The notes below the pieces were generated by a model that made no database searches, was not told the DNA's origin, and saw only the letters and a program-made list of their open reading frames with translations. Source: Pseudaquidulcibacter sp964443435 (GTDB taxonomy: Bacteria > Pseudomonadota > Alphaproteobacteria > Caulobacterales > Aquidulcibacteraceae). From it: a stretch of DNA of 61,324 nt. Where the stretch lies: contig CAYUCW010000006.1 of NCBI GenBank assembly GCA_964443435.1, forward strand, positions 1-61,324, given 5' to 3'. The translations under genes and the position numbers were made by a program. Positions 44,511-52,505 of the stretch are shown in pieces. Every line of letters begins with the position of its first letter. Positions within the stretch are counted from its first letter, which is position 1.

Positions 44511-44539
44511 TTGACAATTGTGCAGGTGCGAAGTATATA
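44511..44539 (+). promoter_or_regulatory. Near-consensus sigma-70 promoter of the small membrane peptide
   Basis: TTGACA (44511-44516), 17-base spacer, TATATA (44534-44539). Transcription would start near 44546, about 20 bases before the ATG. Confidence 0.75.
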
Positions 44540-44567
44540 TTGTTTATAAAAGAAAAGGACACCTCCC

Positions 44568-44690
44568 ATGTTCAATTATAAAATAAATACAAACGTTCCG
44601 CATGTACAAAGTTTAGTAGCCGCAACTGTTTTAGTTGCATTAATGTTTGGACCAATTTTGGTTCTAGCGGCTAAAGTTAAAGGTTTCTAA
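44568..44690 (+). CDS. Small single-span membrane peptide (40 residues)
   Basis: A short ORF not covered by longer gene calls. The ATG at 44568 follows AAGGACACC and opens a 40-residue frame: a polar N-terminus (residues 1-15), one strongly hydrophobic span of about residues 16-35 (QSLVAATVLVALMFGP...), and a short basic tail KVKGF. It has a near-consensus promoter 30-60 bases upstream and a strong terminator 26 bases downstream, so it is a monocistronic gene. I do not recognise the family; a small bacterial membrane peptide, perhaps a respiratory-complex or stress accessory, is possible. Confidence 0.75.
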   Translation: MFNYKINTNVPHVQSLVAATVLVALMFGPILVLAAKVKGF

Positions 44691-44715
44691 TCTTTAACTA
44701 GATTAAACAAAAAAG

Positions 44716-44742
44716 AACGCGCCTTTTGGGGCGCGTTTTTTT
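44716..44742 (+). terminator. Intrinsic terminator after the small peptide gene
   Basis: Perfect 8-bp stem AACGCGCC/GGCGCGTT with a short loop and a run of seven Ts. Its GC-rich stem stands out in AT-rich DNA. It closes the transcript of the 40-residue peptide gene. Confidence 0.92.
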
Positions 44743-44844
44743 GTACCTAAAACATTTATTCTCTAAATATTCACGAATATTTGACGATTTATAGTTATGA
44801 AGTAGATAATTATTCAAAAATCATATTATAGATAAAACAAGTCA

Positions 44845-45795
44845 ATGCAGCCGAAAATTAGTGTTATTATCCTTACATTTCATAGACCACAAGGTGCATT
44901 AAATGCGGTAAGATCTGTTTTAAAGCAAAAAACAAATCATAGCTTTGAAATAATCCTGATGGATAATGACAAGAATGCTTCGGGTAAAGAAGCATCAATT
45001 ATATTGGCAAATGAAGCAAAAGAAAAAAATATTAATTTCCAATATTCAATTGAACCTAAAGCAGGCGTTGCCAATGCAAGAAACTCTGCAATCAAACTTG
45101 CAAATGGTGAATTTATTGCTTTCCTTGATGATGACGAAGTTGCTTTTGAAGATTGGCTTGAAAAACTATTATTGGCTTATGAAACTACTAAAGCCGAAGT
45201 AATTTTTGGCCCTATTGAAGCCCGACTTGAAGAAGGTAGTAGCAAGCCACTCAATTATTTTAAAGAATTCTTTTCAAGGCTTTTGGATGGCGAAACCAGA
45301 ATTATAGAAAAACCCTATGGCTGTGGTAATTGCCTTATATTAAAAGATAAAGTTTTCTATAAAGAAGAGCCATTCAATGTCCTTACTAATGAAACAGGTG
45401 GTGAAGATGATTTCCTTTGGGCGGATGTCAAAGAAAATGGCGGACATTATGGTTGGGCTAAAGATGCTTGGGTTTATGAAGATGTACCTAAAAAGCGCGC
45501 CAATTATCAATATTTAAGTGCGCGTGCTTTCTCTTATGCCCATGCAGTTTCAGGTCAGTATTTTTTCTCTAGTGAAAAAAACTATCTGCTTGGATTTATT
45601 TCAATATTTAAAGGCATTATCCAAACAATAAGTCTTGGCATGCTTGCATTAATTTTATTCGCAATTAATCATGAAAAACGTGCTTGGGCATATGATAAAA
45701 TGATACGTGGCCTTGGAAAAGTATTTTTCTTTGGCCCTTTCAGAGTAAAACTTTACGGTGAAGCCGTAGAGAAAAATATTAAAAAATTTAGATAA
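44845..45795 (+). CDS. Family 2 glycosyltransferase
   Basis: A 316-residue GT-A glycosyltransferase: SVIILTFHRPQGALNAVRSV, ILMDNDKNASG, AGVANARNSAI and the metal DXD-type FLDDDEVAFEDWLEKLL; the acceptor part has ETGGEDDFLW. A C-terminal hydrophobic stretch (about residues 250-275) probably anchors it to the membrane. Sugar donor and acceptor cannot be told. It is a single gene with no polysaccharide cluster around it and ends exactly where the convergent tsaD gene ends. Confidence 0.92.
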   Translation: MQPKISVIILTFHRPQGALNAVRSVLKQKTNHSFEIILMDNDKNASGKEASIILANEAKEKNINFQYSIEPKAGVANARNSAIKLANGEFIAFLDDDEVAFEDWLEKLLLAYETTKAEVIFGPIEARLEEGSSKPLNYFKEFFSRLLDGETRIIEKPYGCGNCLILKDKVFYKEEPFNVLTNETGGEDDFLWADVKENGGHYGWAKDAWVYEDVPKKRANYQYLSARAFSYAHAVSGQYFFSSEKNYLLGFISIFKGIIQTISLGMLALILFAINHEKRAWAYDKMIRGLGKVFFFGPFRVKLYGEAVEKNIKKFR

Positions 45796-46875
45796 TTAGG
45801 CTTTCGCACCTTTTTTACCATAACCATTTTTAATATTGATAGGTTCAGACGTTTCATCAAGCGGCCATCTTGGGCGCGGTTTTAAATTTAAATCTGAAGA
45901 TTGACCAAGCTTTAGTCTTTCATAACCTGCAAGGGCAATCATTGCGCCATTATCACCACAATATTTTAATTCTGGTGCATAGAATTTAAGCCCATTAGTT
46001 TGCGCAAAATTTTCTAAATCTTTACAAATTTTCTTATTGGCCGCAACACCACCGGCAACGACTATATTTTCAAATTCATCCGTCATAGAAATGGCATTTT
46101 TAAGCCGATTTATAAGAACTTCACTAACTGATTTTTGAAAGCCCGCGCAAATATCATTTATGTCTTGCTCACTGATTTCACCATTAATTGTCATTAAATC
46201 TTCGGCAAGGCGCAATACCGCAGTTTTAAGTCCAGCAAATGAAAAATCGCACCCTTCCCGATTATATAAGGGTCTTGGTAAGCTAAAGCGATTTTCATCA
46301 CCATCTAAAGCGCGTTTTTCAACAATTGGCCCACCTGGATAGCCAAGCCCAAGTATTTTTGCGCATTTATCAAATGCTTCCCCAAGGGCATCATCAATCG
46401 TAGTGCCAAGGCGCTTATAAATGCCAACAGATTCTATGAATAGAATTTGGCAATGCCCACCTGAAACCAATAATAATAAATATGGAAATTCAAGATTATT
46501 TGATAATTTAGGCGATAAAGCATGACCTTCAAGATGATTTACGCCAATAAATGGTTTATTAAGGCCAATCGCAAGCGCCTTTGCACTTAAAAGCCCAACC
46601 ATAACCCCACCAATTAATCCAGGGCCAGAAGTTGCGGCAATTGCATCTATATCTGAATAATCATAGCCCGATTGCTTTATTGCTTTTTCAATCGTGTCAT
46701 CAATATTGCTTACATGACTTCTGGCGGCAATTTCAGGGACGACACCTCCATAGGGTAAATGCTCTTCAAATTGGCTTGCGATTATTGATGATTTAACCTC
46801 TATACCATTTTCAGCAAATTTTAAGACCGCGGCGGCGGTTTCATCACATGAACTTTCAATACCAAGAATTATCAT
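45796..46875 (-). CDS. tsaD: tRNA N6-threonylcarbamoyladenosine transferase TsaD
   Basis: TsaD installs the t6A37 modification on ANN-reading tRNAs with TsaB, TsaE and TsaC. The 359-residue protein begins ILGIESSCDETAAAVL, has GGVVPEIAARSH, ATSGPGLIGGVMVG, metal ligands in GVNHLEGHAL, LLVSGGHCQI, LGEAFDKCAKILGLGYPGGP and VVAGGVAANK. It is separated from gpsA by a TetR, small peptide and GT2 genes, unlike the usual alphaproteobacterial order. Confidence 0.97.
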   Translation of the reverse strand: MIILGIESSCDETAAAVLKFAENGIEVKSSIIASQFEEHLPYGGVVPEIAARSHVSNIDDTIEKAIKQSGYDYSDIDAIAATSGPGLIGGVMVGLLSAKALAIGLNKPFIGVNHLEGHALSPKLSNNLEFPYLLLLVSGGHCQILFIESVGIYKRLGTTIDDALGEAFDKCAKILGLGYPGGPIVEKRALDGDENRFSLPRPLYNREGCDFSFAGLKTAVLRLAEDLMTINGEISEQDINDICAGFQKSVSEVLINRLKNAISMTDEFENIVVAGGVAANKKICKDLENFAQTNGLKFYAPELKYCGDNGAMIALAGYERLKLGQSSDLNLKPRPRWPLDETSEPINIKNGYGKKGAKA

Positions 46876-46880
46876 AGCTT

Positions 46881-47288
46881 TTAAAGCGCCTGAAGCGCAC
46901 CGCGCACATCATAACCCGCGTTAAGACAAATATTTGCAATCTGTGAAACATCTTTTCCTAATTCTCTTTGGCTTAGAGCCCAAAGAGTAATACAGCGCGT
47001 TCCCGTGCGGCAATAAGCAAAAACTTTCCCTTGATTTTCGATAAGCTTGCCAAATTCAACGGCATTGGCAAGGCAAAGAGTGCCGCCAATAATAGGCTGA
47101 AAAATAGTTTTCATTCCTAGTTCTTGAGCCGCAGAAAATATAGTTTCATGATCGGTTTGACCAATATCTTCATCATCAGGCCGATTACAAATAATAGTAT
47201 TAAAACCCATATCGAATATGGTTTTAACATCTTCAATTTGTATTTGATAAGATACAGTTAGATTTTCGTTTACTTTAGAGCTTTGCAT
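46881..47288 (-). CDS. TIGR01244-like sulfurtransferase/phosphatase-fold protein
   Basis: A 135-residue DUF442/TIGR01244 protein with a dual-specificity-phosphatase-like active site CRTGTR (Cys about residue 94), preceded by TIICNRPDDED and GMKTIFQPIIGG. In other bacteria this domain (as in Blh/SQR fusions) accompanies sulfide oxidation. Here it is a stand-alone protein 5 bases before tsaD and 45 bases after a small DUF2892 membrane protein on the same strand, a typical sulfur-handling pair; activity is not proven. Confidence 0.88.
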   Translation of the reverse strand: MQSSKVNENLTVSYQIQIEDVKTIFDMGFNTIICNRPDDEDIGQTDHETIFSAAQELGMKTIFQPIIGGTLCLANAVEFGKLIENQGKVFAYCRTGTRCITLWALSQRELGKDVSQIANICLNAGYDVRGALQAL

Positions 47289-47333
47289 TTTTAATCCTTA
47301 AAAAATACATAGCCTGAAAACAAAAATCTTCAA

Positions 47334-47549
47334 TCATTTTTTCTTGAATTCACAAGTGTTTACACCAATTAATGGATATAATGGGCAGAAACTAAAGACC
47401 GCAGTCAAGAGCATGATTACCCCAATAAATATAAAAGCAATTGGCAAGGCACCGCTTACACCAATTAACTCAGGCTTTGCACCTAAGACAAGTAAAATAA
47501 TACCGACAGAAAATCTTAATATTCTATCGATTGAACCAATGTTTTTCAT
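47334..47549 (-). CDS. DUF2892 (YgaP-like) small membrane protein
   Basis: The 71-residue protein (from ATG 47549, chosen because AGGAG lies 7 bases before it) matches DUF2892: MKNIGSIDRILRFSVGIILL, two hydrophobic helices (about 12-30 and 34-55), and CPLYPLIGVNTCEFKKK at the end with paired Cys typical of the C-terminal part of YgaP. These proteins often sit next to rhodanese or persulfide dioxygenase genes. It heads the minus-strand run with the TIGR01244 and tsaD genes. Confidence 0.88.
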   Translation of the reverse strand: MKNIGSIDRILRFSVGIILLVLGAKPELIGVSGALPIAFIFIGVIMLLTAVFSFCPLYPLIGVNTCEFKKK

Positions 47550-47828
47550 AATTAACTCCTGCAATTTGAAATTTATATTATGACATAATAATATAATAAT
47601 ATATGCGACAAACAGTCACTACGACAAAAATGGACATTTAAATCTTTAAATTAACCAATCACCCTTGATTTATTTTTATTAAAAAGTATCTTTAGCAAGA
47701 ACAAAGCAAGAACATTTAATGGTGCATCTAAATCTTGCAGCACAATTTAAATATTTAACTGTTACTAATCTTTATTAGAGATTGTAATTTGGAAATTTAT
47801 GCCTTTTATTGCCTATAGGAGTTTTACA

Positions 47829-48653
47829 ATGTCAAAATTTCAAGACACAATTTCAAGAGCCTTAAAAGCAATAAGTGATTCAAAAACTAGTGCGGAATTA
47901 TATAATGTTATGTCGCAATTTAGTATTCATATTGGCGCAGAATACTTTCAAACCATACCTGGCCCATATTTTTCAATGCCCAATAATGAAGTAGTTTTGG
48001 AAATTGGGAATTTTCCATTAAACTTAAAAACTATTTATTCAGATGAGAGAACCGCGCATAATGACCCTATAAGAAGGATTGCAATTCTTGGTTATGAAGT
48101 AATATTATGGCGCAAAATTTCCCTTAAAATTAAGTCTATCCATGATAGAGAGTTTATAAGCTCTTTACGACATAATAATTTAATTGATGGCGTAAGTATT
48201 CCGCTACATGGGCCTAATGGTTGCTTTGCAATTTTAATGTTTGCCGCAAGTAAGCATTTGTATTTTGAAGACGATTTAATTGATAATCTGCAATTAATTG
48301 CAGTTTCATTATTGCAAAAAATAAAACATATTGAGGCGGTAAAATTAATCCAAAAGCCCATTGAATTTAACCTAACTGATAGGGAAATTGAATGTTTAGA
48401 ATGGGTCCTTGAAGGCAAAACAAATTGGGAAATTGGGATTTTAATGGGCATAACCCCAAGAACTGTTCAATTCCATATTGCAAATTGTGCAAGAAAATTT
48501 GGTGTAAGTAATCGGGTGCAAACCGCCGTAAAAGCCTTAGTAGCTGGGGTAATTAAACCCAAAACCTATAAGCAAGAAACAATTTTTAAAGAAGAATATT
48601 TCATACAAACAAAACAATCTGGAATTAATAATTTAAACTTTCATAATGGATAG
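47829..48653 (+). CDS. LuxR-family regulator with autoinducer-binding-type domain (solo)
   Basis: The 274-residue regulator starts at ATG 47829 (TAGGAG 8 bases before it). An N-terminal autoinducer-binding-like domain (about 20-165) contains HNDPIRR (the DP pair at the ligand site), a Trp 15 residues later and NLIDGVSIPLHGPNG. The C-terminal LuxR DNA-binding domain has LTDREIECLEWVLEGKTNWEIG and TPRTVQFHIANCARKFG. Of the usual AHL contact residues the equivalent of Trp57 appears to be Leu. No luxI-type synthase is seen, so it is a solo that may sense an outside or non-AHL signal. Confidence 0.9.
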   Translation: MSKFQDTISRALKAISDSKTSAELYNVMSQFSIHIGAEYFQTIPGPYFSMPNNEVVLEIGNFPLNLKTIYSDERTAHNDPIRRIAILGYEVILWRKISLKIKSIHDREFISSLRHNNLIDGVSIPLHGPNGCFAILMFAASKHLYFEDDLIDNLQLIAVSLLQKIKHIEAVKLIQKPIEFNLTDREIECLEWVLEGKTNWEIGILMGITPRTVQFHIANCARKFGVSNRVQTAVKALVAGVIKPKTYKQETIFKEEYFIQTKQSGINNLNFHNG

Positions 48654-48710
48654 GCATTAAATCATTCATTAAGAAATTATGACTATAATATCGCAAAAAT
48701 AGGTGTTGCG

Positions 48711-49205
48711 ATGATTGCATTATTACTTCTTATGACTGAACCGAATATTATTAACCAGCCGGTTCAAACAGTGCCTGTTACGCAATCAGCGCCAGAATGG
48801 ATAGGACAAAGCCGCAATCTTACCAATCCTAATGAATTAACTGTTCCGCATGTTGGTACTTATAATCCTAATGAAGTTTTATATGAAAAATCAAATTTGT
48901 GTGTTTATACAAATGAAAATCAGACACCTGCTTGCGCCGCGGCAAAACAAGAAACCTTAGTTTTAAGCGAAGATATGTTTAGTGAGAATAGCATAGCTGG
49001 AAGCGAAGCAACTTGCCAAACTGTGGAAACTATACGCCGCGATGCAAATGGCAGCCCAAAACGCGTATATGCTAATGTTTGCGGTGAAGAGCCAAGCCGC
49101 GCAGATTTTAAAGATGTCGATGTACCACAAGGCCAAAGACATGCCACTCGCCCAACCCAAAGAGCAATTGGCCCTAATCAAATTGTTGGCGCTGCGGTAC
49201 AATAA
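48711..49205 (+). CDS. Unknown small protein with hydrophobic N-terminus
   Basis: A 164-residue protein I do not recognise. The ATG at 48711 has AGGTG 5 bases upstream. The N-terminus is a short hydrophobic stretch MIALLLLMTEP, suggesting export; the rest is rich in Asn, Pro, Thr and Gln, with four Cys (including CVYTNENQTPAC and EATCQTVETI / ANVCGEEPSR) that could form disulfides in the periplasm. It starts 57 bases after the LuxR stop in the same frame, separated only by stop codon and a short open stretch, and may be co-transcribed with the regulator. Confidence 0.6.
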   Translation: MIALLLLMTEPNIINQPVQTVPVTQSAPEWIGQSRNLTNPNELTVPHVGTYNPNEVLYEKSNLCVYTNENQTPACAAAKQETLVLSEDMFSENSIAGSEATCQTVETIRRDANGSPKRVYANVCGEEPSRADFKDVDVPQGQRHATRPTQRAIGPNQIVGAAVQ

Positions 49206-49340
49206 TTGATTTCGAAATATAATAAGTGAAATTCATATACTTATTTAACTTTGCAAAATATTTTAAAGTGCTTATATAGGCTTCATGTTAGGTTCAGGTT
49301 CACACCCTAAACTATACAGAAATTAATTAAGGCGCATATT

Positions 49341-50087
49341 TTGAAAAACATTACTAAATTCTATGTTATCGCTAGCGCAATTGCTTCTATTGGAACAATT
49401 GCAATCGCACAAACTAGCGAAGTGCAAAAGCCAGCTGTAAGTGCACAAACTATTGCGGCCAAAGAAACGCTTACAAAAGCAAATGAAATTAATAATAATG
49501 GCAATATAATTGAAGCCGCAAAACTTTTCTCAAGCGCATATACTTCTTCTGGTGATGATTTTGATGGTTTAAAAATTTCCATGGAAGCGGCAAAAAAGCT
49601 TGGTTTCATCTCCCTTGAGCAACAAAATATAAGAAGCGCGGAAGCATATTTTGCCGCAGAATCTTTAATTGCAAGAAGACTTTACTTCCAAGGCCAATTA
49701 AGTGCACGTGCCTTTTCTGATTCAATTGGTCGATGGGCTTCTGGATCTGGCGCAATGGGTAGAAGTATCGAAAGTGCTGCCCTTGTATTCTATGGCAAGG
49801 AAATAAAAGCACGTGATAGGGCGAATGCTTCTTCTGCTATTATGAAGCGAGATCCCAATTTTGATGCCGACTCTATTGAATCGGTAAAAATAAATGGCGG
49901 CACACTTTGCGTAATTAATAGTGTTGCTATTTTAAAAACCAAAATAACTTGTGAAGATGAGGCCGCCGCGCGTACCGAAGCTTTATCATTACAGACGCGT
50001 CAAATTCTTGCTGATGCACCACCACCTCCTACCAAAGAACAAAGAGAACAAGCGGAAGCCAAGAAAAAAGCTAAAGCTGGGCAGTAA
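49341..50087 (+). CDS. Exported helical repeat protein, unknown function
   Basis: The 248-residue product begins with a clear signal peptide (MKNITKFYVIASAIASIGTIAIAQ, cleavage after AIAQ by position, written in halves as conserved residues 1-24). The mature part is helical and TPR-like (about 40-150: ETLTKANEINNNGNIIEAAKLF, AEAYFAAESLIARRLY, AFSDSIGRW), followed by a small domain with two Cys and a Pro/Lys-rich tail. Start is TTG. No named family is certain. It ends in a terminator directly before the cobalamin riboswitch. Confidence 0.6.
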   Translation: MKNITKFYVIASAIASIGTIAIAQTSEVQKPAVSAQTIAAKETLTKANEINNNGNIIEAAKLFSSAYTSSGDDFDGLKISMEAAKKLGFISLEQQNIRSAEAYFAAESLIARRLYFQGQLSARAFSDSIGRWASGSGAMGRSIESAALVFYGKEIKARDRANASSAIMKRDPNFDADSIESVKINGGTLCVINSVAILKTKITCEDEAAARTEALSLQTRQILADAPPPPTKEQREQAEAKKKAKAGQ

Positions 50088-50129
50088 TTAAAACAAAAAC
50101 CACTTGTAAAATTAATAAGATTCTTTAAT

Positions 50130-50162
50130 AGCGGCATTACTTTTGGTTTTGCCGCTTTTTTG
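50130..50162 (+). terminator. Intrinsic terminator before the cobalamin leader
   Basis: Stem AGCGGCA/TGCCGCT with a 13-base loop followed by six Ts. It separates the exported-protein gene from the btu operon. Confidence 0.85.
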
Positions 50163-50345
50163 TGGTGAATTAAAATGGGAATTGGGTGAAAATCCCAAGC
50201 TGCCCCTGCAACTGTAAACAGAGAGTTTTTACTTAATAAACCACTGAATCCTTAAGAAGATTTGGGAAGGTAAGTAAACGCATTGACCTGTAAGCCAGGA
50301 GACCTGCCTTAAGCAGTCGTTATTCGTACGCACAGGGTGTGGCGT
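50160..50345 (+). promoter_or_regulatory. Cobalamin (B12) riboswitch
   Basis: The leader contains the aptamer landmarks in order: GGTGAATTAAAATGGGAAT, GGTGAAAATCCCAAGCTG, GCCCCTGCAACTGTAA, then CACTGAATC and the B12 box AGCCAGGAGACCTGCC at 50293-50308. Downstream are three hairpins before btuB (CGAAGG/CCTTCG 50351-50366; GCATGCC/GGCATGC 50389-50404; GGGTATG/CATGCCC 50412-50431) that probably form the switching platform next to the start region. The switch should lower btuBFCD when adenosylcobalamin is plentiful. Confidence 0.95.
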
Positions 50346-50451
50346 TCGGGCGAAGGAAGACCTTCGAATTCTTAGCGCATTTAAACCGGCATGCCTTGGC
50401 ATGCTTTAATCGGGTATGCATAGCCATGCCCTTTATGTGTATGAGAGAAAA

Positions 50452-52505
50452 ATGAGAAAAATTATAATTACCTCCCTTTTCGCACTTTGTGCTTCTAATG
50501 CAGTCGCGCAAGAAGCCAGCGAAATAATAGTTGTTACCGCAACAAAAAACAAAACGCCTATAAATAAAATCGGTTCTTCAATAATTGCAATCACAGAAGC
50601 CGAAATACAAGAAAAGCAACCAACTCAAGTTTTAGATATTCTTAAGGCTACACTTGGTGTTTCTTATTCATCTAATGGATCTTATGGACAACCAGCAAGC
50701 GTTAGAATTAGAGGCGCAGAGCCAGAGCACACTCAAGTGGTTTATGATGGTGTAAGACTTGCTGATAGTTCTTCAACGGCGGGCGGTTTTGACTTTGCCG
50801 ACTTAATGATTGCCGATTGTGAAAGAATTGAAGTTTTAAAAGGCCCGCAATCTTCGCTTTATGGATCTGATGCAATTGGTGGTGTTGTAAATATTACTTC
50901 AAGACTACCTAAAGTGCCTTTTGAATATGGTTTTAATTTAGAATATGGAAGCCTTAATATTTTTAAAATTGGCGCAAATATTGGCGGCAAACTAAATAAA
51001 TTTAGCTATAATATTAATACTAATACGATAAGAACCAATGGAATTTCGGCACTTGCCAAAGAAAATGGTGGCCGCGAAAAAGATCCTTATAATAATTCTG
51101 GGATTATCGGAAACTTTAATTATGAATTAAATCAATATTTTAATTTTGATTTAAAAGCACGTATTGGCAAATCAAAGGCAAATTATGATGCCGGCTTTGA
51201 TTCTTCATTCAGATTAATTGATTCATCTCATTATAATCATATACTTGCCCAGCAATATTATTTTGGAATAAATAATAATTATAAAAACCTTAGCCAGACT
51301 TTGGCGTATCGTGATTACACTACTGATAGAGAATATTTTAATCCAAAAGCTTCAATAGTTAAGAATGGCGATTATCTTGGCAAACTAAACGCAATTGATT
51401 ATAATTTTAATTATAGCGTTGCAGATAGCATTCGAATAATTGGCGGCTTATCGAATGAGAAAACAGAATATAAATTCTCTAATCCTTCAAGCTTTAACCC
51501 TAATCCAAAGCCAAGCACAGCGACAGCTGAGTTAAGTTCTATTTATATCGAAGCCCAAGCAGAGCCGACCAATAAATTAAATGCAACACTTGGAATTAGA
51601 TATGATGATCATTCGCAATATGGTGATAATGTATCTTTAAGATCTACACTATCTTATAGACCGCAAAAGAACACAGTAANNNNNNNNNNNNNNNNNNNNN
51701 NNNNNNNNNNNNNNNNNNNNNNNNNNNNNNNNNNNNNNNNNNNNNNNNNNNNNNNNNNNNNNNNNNNNNNNNNNNNNNNGATAATGTATCTTTAAGATCT
51801 ACACTATCTTATAGACCGCAAAAGAACACAGTAATTAGGTTTTCATATGGCGACGGCTTTAAAGCACCAAGTCTTTATCAATTATATTCTGAATATGGAA
51901 ATACTGATCTAAAGCCTGAAATATCTAGTGCTTATGAATTTGGCCTAAGGCAAAAAATCGGCAGCTTTATTCTAGATGCTTCTTATTTCAATCGCGAAAC
52001 CGAAAATCAAATTGGTTGGTTTCCTTGCTGGCCTGATTATAAAGCCCTTTGTGATATAAGGCCCTTTGGCTTTTATGATAATATAGCCAAGACCAAAACT
52101 ACTGGTTATGAAGCACAATTAAAGGGTAAGCTTTATAATTTTTATATTGATTTAGGCATAAGCCAAATTGACCCGAAAAATGCGTCAATTGGTGATATTA
52201 ATAATGGTAAAATTCAGCCAAGAAGACCAAAAGACCAAGTTAAACTTAATATTGGTTATGATTTAACGGATAGGCTTTATACTTCTCTTGAATATTTATA
52301 TAATGGCAAATCTTATGATAATCCAAGCAATAGCGTAGTTTTAAAAGAATATAACTTGATTGCACTTCGTGCAAATTATAAATTGAATGATAATGTTTCA
52401 CTATTTGGACGCATAGAAAACCTAACAGATGAAGTATATCAAACCGCTTATTCATATGGTAATCTTCCAAGAACATTTACTATTGGTTTAAGGACTAAAT
52501 TCTAA
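50452..52505 (+). CDS. btuB: TonB-dependent cobalamin receptor BtuB (interrupted only by an assembly gap)
   Basis: An outer-membrane receptor for vitamin B12. Signal peptide ends near AVAQEA; a TonB box-like EIIVVTAT follows, then the plug (SVRIRGAEPEHTQVVYDGV, GPQSSLYGSDAIGGVVNI) and a 22-strand barrel ending in RTKF with terminal Phe. The 100-N run at 51680-51779 plus one copy of a 55-base repeat add 155 bases; removing them restores one open frame of 632 residues, normal for BtuB. The ATG at 50452 is preferred over 50416. It lies behind a cobalamin riboswitch, and the btuF-like gene overlaps its stop by one base. Confidence 0.93.
51625..51679 (+). repeat. First copy of the 55-base word flanking the gap
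   Basis: Identical, base for base, to 51780-51834 on the other side of the N run. A 55-base identical overlap is what a de Bruijn assembler with k=55 leaves when two contigs that truly join are scaffolded with 100 Ns. Confidence 0.95.
51680..51779. other. Assembly gap (100 N) inside btuB
   Basis: Exactly 100 N, a default placeholder length. Not a biological insertion; see the flanking identical words. Confidence 0.97.
51780..51834 (+). repeat. Second copy of the 55-base word flanking the gap
   Basis: Same sequence as 51625-51679. Collapsing the two copies gives the continuous codons ...NTVIRFSYGDGFKAPSLY..., a normal BtuB barrel strand. Confidence 0.95.

Noticed and set aside
47565..47828. 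BigR-like operator in the AT-rich stretch before the DUF2892 gene
   Set aside because: The region has many ATA/TAT words but no clear symmetric site; only AT-richness is visible. Nothing else is supported in this 264-base gap.
48651..48713. LuxR and the next gene as one frame read through the TAG
   Set aside because: They share a frame, but the second gene has its own ribosome site and ATG and a hydrophobic N-terminus that makes no sense inside a regulator.
51625..51834. Tandem repeat or insertion disrupting btuB
   Set aside because: Exact 55-base identity with exactly 100 Ns between is the signature of unmerged contig ends, and merging restores the frame.
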